Positions 1-10,200 of a stretch of DNA of 64,000 nt are shown piece after piece. Position numbers and translations under genes: made by a program. The notes beneath the pieces are model-generated. The model saw only the letters and a program-made list of their open reading frames with translations, did no database searches and was not told where the DNA came from. Positions within the stretch are counted from its first letter, which is position 1, and each line of letters begins with the position of its first letter. The stretch lies in assembly GCF_041146795.1 (NCBI RefSeq), contig NC_135186.1:37492354-37556353 (forward strand), read 5' to 3'. The stretch comes from Maylandia zebra (Eukaryota; Chordata; Actinopteri; Cichliformes; Cichlidae).

Positions 1-28
1 GATGGCAGAGCTTCAGTTCATCCTTTGT

Positions 29-66
<38 letters not shown>

Positions 67-493
67 AATAGGACAGGGGGAATGAATGAGAGAGAGAGGG
101 GGAGAGAAAGAAAGAAAACCAAAGGGGAGAAGAGACGGTGAGAAGGGGGGGGAAGAGAGACAAAAAAAAAACAAAAAACTCCTGGGTCACCTGTATGGAG
201 AAAAAAAACAAACAAACAAACAAACAAAAACAAACAGAGGAGACAGCAAACAACAAAGAGCAACATAATAATAGAGAAAACAAAGCACCATACCATCACA
301 ATAAACTAGCTAGTCATAGATATCAGTATTTACTAAGTAATAAACGATATTGTGCAGCACGCAAGATAGACAGCGCACAGTGTGCTTTGAGGCAGCAGCC
401 AAGAAAGCTTTAGTCCGCGTCTGTGAATACCCATGTGTGCATACCTGTGTGGATCAGCATGCTTGCATTCCAAAGGTTTCTCCATGTAATGAT
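1..493 (-). mobile_element. LINE-type retroelement 3' end, cut by window edge
   Basis: This stretch is the reverse complement of most of 27260-27736, with only small length differences in the A/T and GA/CT runs. The copy at 27 kb has a poly(A) tail and a perfect target duplication, so this is a retroposed element in minus orientation. Its 3' end is cut by the window start and its 5' truncation lies near 493, where similarity to the other copy ends. Small reading frames here are low-complexity. The family was not identified. Confidence 0.75.
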
Positions 494-970
494 CTGAATA
501 TTTTCCATAACAATTATTTTCCCAGCTGGACCCTGTTTATGACTATTCATCTTTTCAACCTGTTTTTTGTTCTTATTGTTTGATCATTGAAAAATGTGAA
601 CTCTATCACTAAAAAGGTGACTGCTTCATTTAACCAGGGGTATGTTGAGGAATGGGATGGGTCCGGGCAGCTCATGGTGAGTGTGTTTCCCAATTTTATT
701 TCTTATTAAATATTCTGGTTTCCTGTGGCGCTGCTTTGTTCTTGCAGTAATTTGCATCATGTCAAGATCAGCTGAGCCAGGTTTACGTAACCTTTCATTT
801 ATAGTAGTTTTAGTTGCACCATATAAGGAAGATATTCTGCTTTTCGAATTTTATGTGTTTTGCATATCAGATCACAGGTTTGATTAAAACTATTCAAATC
901 AGTCACAGCTGATGACTGATAACTTTTTCTAAACACTTCAAATTTTTCTTGGAACCCAGCTTTGGTTACT
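494..970. other. No gene recognised
   Basis: AT-rich sequence without splice-bounded exons, recognisable protein similarity or clear repeat ends. It is the flank into which the solo LTR at 976 inserted. Confidence 0.5.
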
Positions 971-975
971 GATGT

Positions 976-1479
976 TGTCAGGCTCTGACGGCGCCCTGAC
1001 CGGTGGACCTGCCAGTGTGTATATTTGTGTGCGTGTGTATGTGTCTCTCCGCTCTTATGTGTTAGGAGGTAAGCTAGCAACAGGCTACCTCCGACCCGGA
1101 AGTGCTGTCGCCCGGAGCTGCCGCACCTGCAATCAATCCACCGGCTGTTGCCAATCTACTACCACCTTCGGCAGGGCTACTTGATGGTGTGGCTGAGCGA
1201 CAGACAGCGCTGGAGTATTGCACTAAGCCTGGTAGTGTTTTCGAGCCGCTAGCGTGTCTGAGCTACGTACTCATTCTGCTGTCGTGTGTGTGTTCACCCA
1301 GGGATTGACGGAGGATTCACGGACACAAAGGAAGCACTCACTACCACGCACGGGCTTACACGGAAGGAGGGACGCACTATCACCATTGTTGCACATTTGA
1401 ACTGTTGTCACCTTGCTGCACTGTAAATAAACGCACTGTCTTTATTTCTGAGCTCCGCGCCTGAGTCCACTCTTTAACA
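976..1479 (+). mobile_element. Solo LTR with 5-bp target duplication GATGT
   Basis: A 504-bp segment starts TGTCAGG and ends TTTAACA. It is flanked by a perfect direct repeat GATGT (971-975 and 1480-1484). The TG...CA ends plus a 5-bp duplication are the signature of a retroviral or Gypsy/BEL-type LTR. An AATAAA signal sits near 1425, which fits plus orientation. No internal retroelement DNA adjoins either side, so it is a solo LTR left by LTR-LTR recombination. The superfamily cannot be told by eye. Confidence 0.85.
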
Positions 1480-1719
1480 GATGTTTGCATATGTTTGCAC
1501 TCAGGAAGGTCACCTTTCGACCCATGGACCGAAACACTTTCACCTTTGTGAGTTAGAACAAAGATTTTCAATGCAAATCAGAATATTTTCCATATAAATG
1601 TGTTCCCAGCTGTACTCCTGCCGCACCCTGTCTATTACCGTCAGCTGGCAATGGGTTTGCATGTAGATCACAGGATTTAAACATTGCACGACAACTAAAA
1701 GGAGTCTTGGAAAAAGCTG

Positions 1720-1925
1720 CACAGGAAATGGCATCTCACTCATTTAGAAGATCATCATTTAACCAGGAAAAATAATCCCTCCAAGTGACTTTGTGGGTCC
1801 TGAATAATCTGGCCCCATCTTATCCTAATGACCTTACAGTGCCGTATGACAAATAGAGCACTTCGCTCTCAGACTGCTGGTTCACATGTGATTGCTCCAT
1901 ACAATGGGAAGCAGAGCCTTCAGCT
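1720..1925 (+). mobile_element. L2-like LINE fragments (ORF2 linker and C-terminal end)
   Basis: Around 1795-1925 the plus strand translates, with one stop, to a stretch resembling the C-terminal end of fish L2/Rex-type ORF2 (NNLAPSYPNDL...). It runs into the GGGAAGCAGAGCCTTCAGC block also seen at 40952. The block 1720-1790 recurs at 3190-3262. Decayed. Confidence 0.55.
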
Positions 1926-2870
1926 TTCAATTCAGTTGAGTTTGAATACATTTTATTTATACAGCGCCAAATCACAACAGCAGTCGTCTCAAGGCAATTT
2001 ATATTGTAAAGTAGATCCTATGGTAAAAAGAGAAAATCCCAAGAATCATATGACCCCCTATGAGCAAGCACATTGGCGACAGTGGGAAGGAAAAACTCCC
2101 TTTTAACAGGAAGAAACCTCTGGCAGAGTGTCAATACAAAATTGTACTTAGTAGTCAGTATAATCTTTTAATTATATAAGTTTGCATATGGTAGTGATAG
2201 GATGTGCGATCCTTAATAGTCTGCAAAGGCCCTATGTGCATTCCAGAGTGCTCTGGCATTCACACCCACACCCTGGGAGTATGGGAGAGGTCGTACCTTG
2301 TCTTATTGTTTTATGGTAGGATAAACGTAGCTATGTCAAGTTTTAGTCTAAGTGCTTAGATGAACTGTTGGACTTCCAGACCAGCACATTTAGGGAAGTC
2401 GGTTATGGGGTCACACTCTGACTCCACACCTACACACACACACACACACACATAAACATCCACATTCCAATGTAAGGAACAAACACCCACTGATGTATAA
2501 ATAAAGACCAGGGCAGTCTCAGAGCTGCGAGTCCCTGAGCGCTCACTCTCGTCCGAGAGCTCAGAGCTGCCCTTGCTAAGCAACAAGAAGTGTTTTAGAA
2601 TACATCTCTTGACACAGAGCCAGGCTCAGGGAGGGGCGGGGCCATCTGCTGCGACCGGTTGGGGTGAGAGAAGGAAGACGGGATAAAGACATGCTGTGGA
2701 AGAGAGACAGAGATTAATAACACCTAATAAAGAGAGGTGTACAAACACATAGTGACTGAAGAAGAAACATTCAGTGCAGCATCATCCTCCCTTAGATAAG
2801 CAATCCCTATTGCAGCTTATCTAAGGGAGGATTCAGGGTCACGTGATCCAACCGTGGGTGTGTTTGGTGA
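1926..2870 (-). mobile_element. L2-like LINE 3' end, split by a solo LTR
   Basis: This is the reverse complement of the 3' end at 41060-41480: the AAATACATTTTATTTATACAG region, the reverse of GGGAGTTTTTCCTTCCC, then the block around AGGCTCAGGGAGGGGCGGGG. The two halves (1926-2128 and 2615-2870) join perfectly once the LTR at 2129-2614 is removed, so the LINE was here first. Confidence 0.75.
2129..2614 (+). mobile_element. Solo LTR with 5-bp target duplication CAGAG
   Basis: A 486-bp segment starts TGTCAATAC and ends CTCTTGACA. It is flanked by CAGAG on both sides (2124-2128 and 2615-2619). The inverted ends TGTCAA/TTGACA fit an LTR. A TATA-like GTATAAATAAAG near 2494 would mark the U3/R promoter in plus orientation, and a (CA)n run lies inside. 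The empty site is reconstructed by the intact LINE copy at 41.3 kb. Confidence 0.87.
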
Positions 2871-3343
2871 AGGGGGATGTGGGCACATCATGGCCGGCGT
2901 GTCCCTGATTTCATTTCTGGTGAAATATTCTGGTTTGCTGTAAGGCTCTGCTTCAGGCTGAGCAGCACAGGATACGGTTGCAACACACATTGCCTAATTT
3001 CATTTCATTTCTTAATTCCGTGTTGTCCCTCAATACTGTTCTCTCCTCTGTGTGGTCTCAGACAGTCCTCGTATTCGGTTTGCTTCACTCCTGCCCTGTT
3101 ACGTGATTGTCATGCTTAACATGTGAGTTTCCAACAATAGAAGATGAGTCTTCAGTTCAAGCCTGACATCCTGGATTCTGGGTTTTAATGGTGAAAGGAA
3201 ATGGCATCTTACTAATTTAGATGATCATCATTTATCCTGGAAAAATAATCACTCCAAGTGACTCTATTAAAAAAGGCTCTCAGTAAAGCTAGAACATTTC
3301 ACTATTCATCACTGATTTTTAAGAAAATAAGAACAAACTTGAG
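2871..3343 (+). other. No gene; LINE-linker remnant at the right
   Basis: 2871-3185 shows nothing recognisable. About 3190-3343 repeats the block at 1720-1790 and continues as an L2-like ORF2 linker (KARTFHYSSLI...). That remnant resumes at about 5629 after the hAT insertion. Confidence 0.45.
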
Positions 3344-4057
3344 TTGGGATGGGTCCCGGTATCGGTTCTGACATAAACGGTAGTAACCAGACCGAAAAGC
3401 AGCGCACATTTCGGTGCTTTTTTCCCCCCTGAGATGTCAGACACTTTAGATTCTAGCCAATCATTTTACCTTTGCGAGCGTAGTAGGCGGGCCCAGGTAC
3501 GAACGTTCTTTTAGAGCAGAGCTACAGATTAAAAATGACCAAGGCGAAGCGGTCAAAGTCTGGCTGTACTTCACAACAAAAGATGCAAACTCAGCAGCAA
3601 CAAGTGCTTTAAGCTGATACTGTGATACTGTCAAAGGAGGTAACTCCTCAAATCCGATGAAACACCTGGCGACGCATAGCGTTTTGTTAAAAGCCAAGAA
3701 ATGAACCGTATTTGGTAGCTTGCTGCGAGACCTCACACCGAGCACATCTACTGCGGGTGTGGTGCCTGTTATTGGACCTGGAGTTAGAACATCCCCCAAA
3801 AACATGAAGAGGAGAGTCCTGGCCCCTAGCCCTGCCAGTGTAGCAGAAATGATGAGGATGATGATGCAGCAGCAGCCGTTCTTCTCTGCGTGAGTAGCTT
3901 CATGTTGTTCGTGTGTAATTTACGTTGAGTAGGCTAACCACGTTATTACATTAATGCATGTAAGGTGAACTAGCAAACATCATCATAGCTACATGCGGCT
4001 GTCCTCTTGTTTGATGGCAGATACTCCCTTCACCCTGGCCAAAAAGGCTAAAATGAC

Positions 4058-5473
4058 TAGAGCAGGGCGATATGGCCAAAAATATTTATCACGATATATA
4101 TTTGAAAATTTGCAATAACGATATAACTGACGATATAATTGATGCGTGACAAAATACAACTCCACAACATTACTAGCGCAAAAAGACAACCTATCATTTA
4201 TTTTCACTTAAACAAGAAGCTGGTTTTTATGTACATTAAAGCTTTATAAAAATGCAACAGTGCAAATGCAAATTCCTTGCTGAAAGTTTAACCAAAAGGC
4301 ATTTCCAGTAGAAATGGGCTGACATATCCTGAGCATAACCATGTATAATATCCACTGAAGTTAAAAAGAGGTGCTTTGCAACATTAAACTGCAGTGTGCA
4401 GTACGTATTTTTCGGACCATAAGGTGCACGGGATTATAAGGCACATTAGCAGTCAGATAAATCAAACTTTATTAAACTCATTCTTCTTGCTTCCTCCACT
4501 TCTGTACCATTGATTCATTAATGTTGAATTCTCTGGCAGCTGCTCTATTCCCATGTTGCTGCAGTATATTAATGACTAACCTCGTATTGTGGATGGATTA
4601 TCTCAGTTGTTCTCCTGACTGAAGATTGGTCCTTTTACAGCATCCTGCCATGCGATTGCATTTGTCTCTAACCATGAGGAACCTTAACGTTAACTTTTAT
4701 AAGTGGAAAAGTGTTAGTGTTCGTCCTTCAGCTTCACTGTTTATGTTATGCTAACATAGCTGTGTCGCTAGCGATCACGTAGCACATGATTATATACCAG
4801 CTAGCCCAACTTCAGTAACCCTACAAACGTCACTGCTGTTTAGTTTCCTGTCTTCATTTATGTTGGAAGTGATAGCAGAGCTGTACGTTTGATTTTTTTC
4901 AGAAATCTCTCAGTCAGAACATGCTATATCATGCTTAGGTAACTAGCGAAACTAGCGAGCTAACTTCCGCTAGCTTCCTGCTAGCTTCTAACTCCGTTAA
5001 ATGTAATACATTTTGTTTTCATGGATGCCTGGAAGTTAAACTTCATAGTTACACCTGGTAAAGCAGCAACGCTGATCGTTTTTATTAAAGATGAAAGAAT
5101 TTAGACAGTTTTTAACTCTCAGTGATGCTGCAGTTTTCGTTTGACCTGAAGTATACGGAGTTTAGGACCCAGATTACTCCCAGATTTAAGGGCATCTTAG
5201 TCCGACGGCCGCTTGCATGTTCTGCAAAAAAATGTGCTTTGTCGTGTATCTGACAGACAAACACCAAACCAGTTCCACATCACTGAAGTTGCACCATTTT
5301 TACAAACCAATTCTGGTTCATCTGTTTCACTCAACAATCGGCCATGTGCGTATGAAAACAAAGGCACTGCGCATGCGTGTTTTACTCATATTCTATCGCG
5401 ATATTTCATTTTCCTATCGTTGCCTAACATTATACCGGTATTACCATGAACGGTATAATATGGCCCAGCCCTA
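4058..5473. mobile_element. Second-level nested hAT-type element, TSD AAAATGAC
   Basis: Ends TAGAGCAGGGCGATATGGCC and ...GGCCCAGCCCTA are imperfect inverted repeats. The 8-bp direct repeat AAAATGAC lies at 4050-4057 and 5474-5481. The subterminal DNA is rich in CGATAT. A related right end (ATATCGAACAGCCCTAA) is at 47505-47525. It carries a third element inside. Confidence 0.82.
4390..5215 (-). mobile_element. Third-level nested pogo/Tigger-like remnant
   Basis: The left part has a TTCGGACCATAAGGTGCAC-type terminus and the right part a degenerate matching end (ATCTTAGTCCGAC, near 5198-5210). On the minus strand 4485-4555 translates to HGNRAAAREFNINESMVQKW, which resembles the CENP-B/pogo-type helix-turn-helix of fish Tigger-like transposases. 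The rest of the transposase is absent. Confidence 0.6.
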
Positions 5474-5629
5474 AAAATGACCAAAGAAAAAGTGGGAAAC
5501 AGCTGAACATGAGAGGTTTAGGACAAAGTTTGTGTTCTCCATTCTTTAAGCACCGGCACCGTTTCAAAAGTACCGGTTTGGCACTGGTATCGGATAAAAC
5601 CTAAACGATACCCATCCCTAAACTTGAGT

Positions 5630-6396
5630 CTGTAGCCAGGATGACAAACAGAGCTCCAAACATTCCTTTAATCTCAGCTATTAATGAATTCATGAAACCT
5701 CTTGATATCAATCTTTTGTGATACACCGTCATATTTACATTATTTGTACAGTACCAATGATTTGCTTTGGTAGCTGCTCAAATTTCACTGCTTATATGTT
5801 TAAACTTAATTGATTAAAGTGGTTGTTTTCTTTTGGATCTTTTATTAGAATAGGCTCTTATAATGATTTTCTTGTGAAAGGTGACTTTAGATCAGAGTGG
5901 AGGAACTTGCAGCAGCGACAGTTTTGTGTACAGGATGTTGATGATCAGATAAGACGACAGGAAACGTATGCAGGGACGTGAAAGCAGCGCTTTAAGAGTT
6001 TTAAAATGATGAGTAACGTTGAAGAATTTATATAAATACAAGTCAATGAGTCAAGGACATAATTAGGATCATGTTTTTGATTAAAGAGTCCCAAACATGA
6101 TAAGTTAGGGAGGTGCAGGAAAAGGTGTTTTGTTTCCTTTGCAGAAGATCTCGGCGACCACAGGGGGGTGAGGATGATGGAGGCCTGAGGCCTGATGGAC
6201 CACAAGAGAGGGACCCAGAAAAACCTAATCTTACGCATGGAGTGTTCTCGAGTGGGAGCTGGCATTTTATTATTGGACCACTTAGATGACATGAGGTTGT
6301 TGTCTGATTTGCTGAGCCAGAGGATGGGTGTCAAAGAAATGGAACAAGTAAAGTGTAGTGACCCTCTTTTTAGCAAAAGAGGGTCAAAAGGGGAAG
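5630..6396 (+). other. Putative internal 3' part of an LTR retroelement, with polypurine tract
   Basis: The DNA just before the LTR at 6397 ends in AAAAGAGGG...AAAAGGGGAAG (6376-6396). This is a polypurine tract abutting TG, as expected upstream of a 3' LTR. No gag, pol or env motif was recognised upstream, and no 5' LTR was found in the window. 5630-5720 is LINE remnant. Confidence 0.45.
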
Positions 6397-6903
6397 TGTG
6401 GAGATCAGGGAAATTATTTTACTGCTATTGTTAATAATCATCATCATTACCATTGCACTAATAATATAATCTACAGTATTGATATTGCATTCAGAGGTTT
6501 AAACAGTGTGTGTCTTTCAGACAGACTAAGTGGCAGGCTGACAGGAAGTTGCAGGTTTGCAGAGTGTGCCTATTGCAGAACTGAAACCGAAAGCAGAGTC
6601 TAAATGCAGGTTGACAGGAAACAGCTGCCATGAAGATAGAGACAATGTTCCTTTTCAAACTGTGTTAAAAGTCATTGTGGTTTTGAATTGACGTATGCAT
6701 ATATTGTATCTGATGACGCATGAGATACAAGCCCTGATGGTATGAAATATCTGTTTATGCTTTGATTAAGTCGGAGATCAGCCCTGTCTGCGAACGGAGC
6801 TGGTCTTCCCACGCGTGTATTTCATTAAAATCAATTGTCTGACCAAGCTCTTGTTGGACCATGGTTGTTTGTACTCTCCTTCCTCAATATTTGAACCTTA
6901 ACA
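6397..6903 (+). mobile_element. Probable 3' LTR
   Basis: 507 bp from TGTGGAGATC to TTGAACCTTAACA, preceded by a polypurine tract. A diverged antisense copy with the same CCTCAATATTTGAACCTTAACA end lies at 11699 onward, confirming the right boundary. The conserved GATTAAGTCGGAGATCA and CACGCGTGTATT blocks are shared by both copies. Confidence 0.75.
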
Positions 6904-6932
6904 AGGGCAACCTGCACGTGGCGAATAAAGCC

Positions 6933-6997
<65 letters not shown>
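6904..6997 (+). repeat. LINE tail ending in a (GATT)n microsatellite
   Basis: GCGAATAAAGCCTTGATTGATTGA: an AATAAA signal runs into about 16 TTGA/GATT repeats, as at the 3' end of a non-LTR retrotransposon with a simple-repeat tail. Confidence 0.7.
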
Positions 6998-7215
6998 ACC
7001 AAAATTAGGGGGAATTTACGACTGTGCGCTATGTGCTTCGAATATTGTGTGTGGTTTTTGTTTTATACAGTTGTCAGTCAGGCCTCTAACTATGAAACAA
7101 ATTACACTCCAAAAGACCCCGGGCTTCTGAAAAGATGACCCGGGCTTAAACCTAGCATTTATTTTACATTATACATTTACATTATTACATTATTATACAT
7201 TTATTTTTATTTCAG

Positions 7216-10200
7216 GCTTTATCAGAGCTCAAGTTCCTCCTCCTGTGACCCCCATATCCACAGGGAGAGTGGTCACCTCTAACGGCCTCAGTGTTCATCG
7301 CCTGAGCTGTGGTAAGATGGAAAATAGTGTCCAAGAATTCACTGCAGATCAAATTCAGACTCTCAGGCTAAATTCAACAAACTTAACAAGTATTGGATGA
7401 ACTGTTTATAGTTTACAGCCTTTTTATGCACAGCTGCTTATTTTCAGTTTAAATTGTATTTTCCTGATCAACAAACCAACAGTGCATTTATTCTTTAAAA
7501 AAGCTCTGAGGATGTTGGACTGTGTATAAAAGTTCAGAAACATTTGATGTAGATTAGAAACAAAAACACTGACTTAAAGTTTCCTCCTTGATCAGAGTTA
7601 ATGTAATATCCACTGTGGTGGTGTACAGAGGTACAATCCTCATTATTTATGGATCTGCAGCATCTGAGTCTGAAACTGAAGCCTGAAACCTGGATTATTG
7701 CATGTTGTGTTGAGTTGTTCCTTTTCTCTCATACTGTGTCTGTATAACAGTGGGTGGAATGATCATTGTGAGGTCAGCTGAGTACAGATGTGGAGGTGAA
7801 GTAACCTGCTCTCACGGTGACGCTGTGAACAACGTGAGGAACAGGTGAGCACTGTGGGATGGTAGAAGTGAGCCTTTGATTCAAAAGAAGAAACAAACTA
7901 AAACCTGTTGAACAGCTTTACTCAAACTAACAGGAAGTAAATGATTACCTGAAAGTAACTTGTTTCATATCTTTGAGCTGAAAACCAGCTGTTTCTGTCT
8001 CCCTGCAGCTGTGATGGAAAAACCGAGTGTGACATAAAGTCAAACATTACTTATGATCCTGGAGTCTGCAAATACCTGGAGACCACCTACGACTGCTTCC
8101 CACGTAACGACTCTGTTAAACCTGTGATTAGAAATGACTGATGAACCCAATCTGTACATGAATGATTACAGTTTCTATGGGATCTGTGTCTGTTTCAGGC
8201 CGCAATGTAACATGTGAAGCATCTCAGGCAAACCTTCAGTGTGGTGAGAACACAGCTTCTATGTCTTTGTACGTTTCCTGCAGTAAAAATATCACCATGG
8301 TTACAGTTTGACTCTATGAACTCTTCCTCAGATGAAGGACAGGTTATAGTCGTCTCCTGGGCGAATTATGGTCGCCGTGACACGACCACGTGCCCTGGCA
8401 AATATACTATCGAAAATCTCTACAATGTTAACTGCTCCTGGTCAGGAAGCACGAACTATGTAACTACCAGGTACAGATGCTGACTCTGATTCTTCAGCTC
8501 TCCATCTTCTCTCAGATGATGCAGTGAATTTTTGCTGATTCACCTTTGACCTGCGTTCACAGGTGCAATGGGACAAACAACTGTACTGTTGATGCAAATA
8601 TCTCAGAAGACCCGTGTTATGGCATTTATAAGTACCTGGAGGTGTTTTACACTTGTAAGGGTAAGTAACTCAAATAATAAACTTCTAAAGAAAATCTTTT
8701 AGGGTCGGTACATTCAGACTTGTTTTTGAAGTGAATGAAAATGAAAATTCTTCATCATTTTTAAAAGATGAACCTTTCTGTGCTGAAAAGAATCAACAGA
8801 AAAATCATCAGTCACGAAGATTTCGTCAGTTTGTTTTAGATCCTGAGTGAACACCTCGTGATTTTATCATCAAATAAATACAAATATTATAAAATAATGA
8901 TAAAATAAAAATAAAACCAGTCAAAGTGACATTTAAAATTAAAATCAGCTGACATTTAAAAACAGAATTCAAAAAGTGTTTACAAAGTCATTTGAATGAA
9001 CAAAAGGTACTTTTATTCGTACTTCGTACTTTCGTAATATTTCCTCTGAATGCGAGACGATTGGCAACTCTACTAACTAACCTTATGAACAAAATAAAGT
9101 TCACTATCAGTAACATCATAGCACCCACCCAGCTGTATAGAAACCCCGTCATGCTAGCTAGTACACAGTACGAGTTATTGTAACTGACTGTAAAAAGTCA
9201 GCACAGCTAAAATAAACTCCACCTAAACTTGGTTTATATCTGACCCAGATACACTGCAGGTCATAACTTCTTACCTGAAGTTCAGTTCACCTGACACTCA
9301 GACCGGCGGCCTCCTCGGGTCTCTCCTCCTCCTGCCTCCCCTTCCCTCATCCACCTGGTGGAAGCTCTGCCACAGCCACCACCAAACAACTGAGTTATTT
9401 TTACAAATCTGCCAATCCACCAGCTTTCATTGTTTATACTGTTACAACAAAAAAACAAACAAAAAAAACCACCCATCGGCCCATAAAAACGAAAAATCCC
9501 CATCGGGCATACCGGATGGCCAGTCCAGCTCTGATTGTAGGGTAGCAAACATCGTCGGAAAACACGTTTTCAACACTGCAGGTTACCTGGTGTAATGCTT
9601 TACTGAAACATGGTCTGACTCCTATCTAACTATATAAAGAGTAACTGAAGGTTAAGCCAGGCGCTCACACCTCCGCTCTGCTGCGTCTCAGCCACCATCT
9701 CTCTGGCAGAAAGGGCGCTAGAGCAGAGCAGGGGAGAGGCGAGCTGGAACAAACCATTTCTTTTGGGGGGGGGGATCTATACGTTTGTCTTTAGAATATT
9801 ACGTCTCAACCAAGTACTGTATGGTTTTTCTATTTTTAGTAGTGTGTCACACAAACAGCAAATATTGTCAAAAAAAGTAAGACATCTTTGGGGTGCTTTG
9901 ATTCCTTTGGGCTATATATGAGCTAAAAACGCCCGTGTTTAAAACTAAATATGTTCCCTAAAACGGTGACAGCGCTACAGACCCATGACAGCCTTACCCA
10001 GTCAGCCAGTAGCTATGACCAGCACTACTTGTGCAGTTAATAAGAGGACAGGTAATGTTTGTCGCATTGTTACGCTCATTTGTTTCAATTCGTCAGTTGC
10101 CACAAGACAACTGACCAACGTGTACGTAATAAGCTAATACTCCTGGGTGCTATAGAGTACAGTGTACGCTGTTCACCATACTTCATGGTTTTGCTGCATC

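Larger units (their letters stand above)
3344..5620. mobile_element. Non-autonomous hAT-type transposon, 2.3 kb, TSD AACTTGAG
   Basis: The element starts TTGGGATGGGT and ends ACCCATCCCTA, a terminal inverted repeat. It is flanked by a perfect 8-bp direct repeat AACTTGAG (3336-3343 and 5621-5628), and an 8-bp duplication is typical of hAT. It holds no intact transposase. It interrupts an L2-like LINE remnant and has itself been entered by the element at 4058-5473. Confidence 0.87.

Noticed and set aside
5945..6376. 143-residue minus-strand frame
   Set aside because: No recognisable domain, and it lies antisense to the DNA leading into an LTR polypurine tract.
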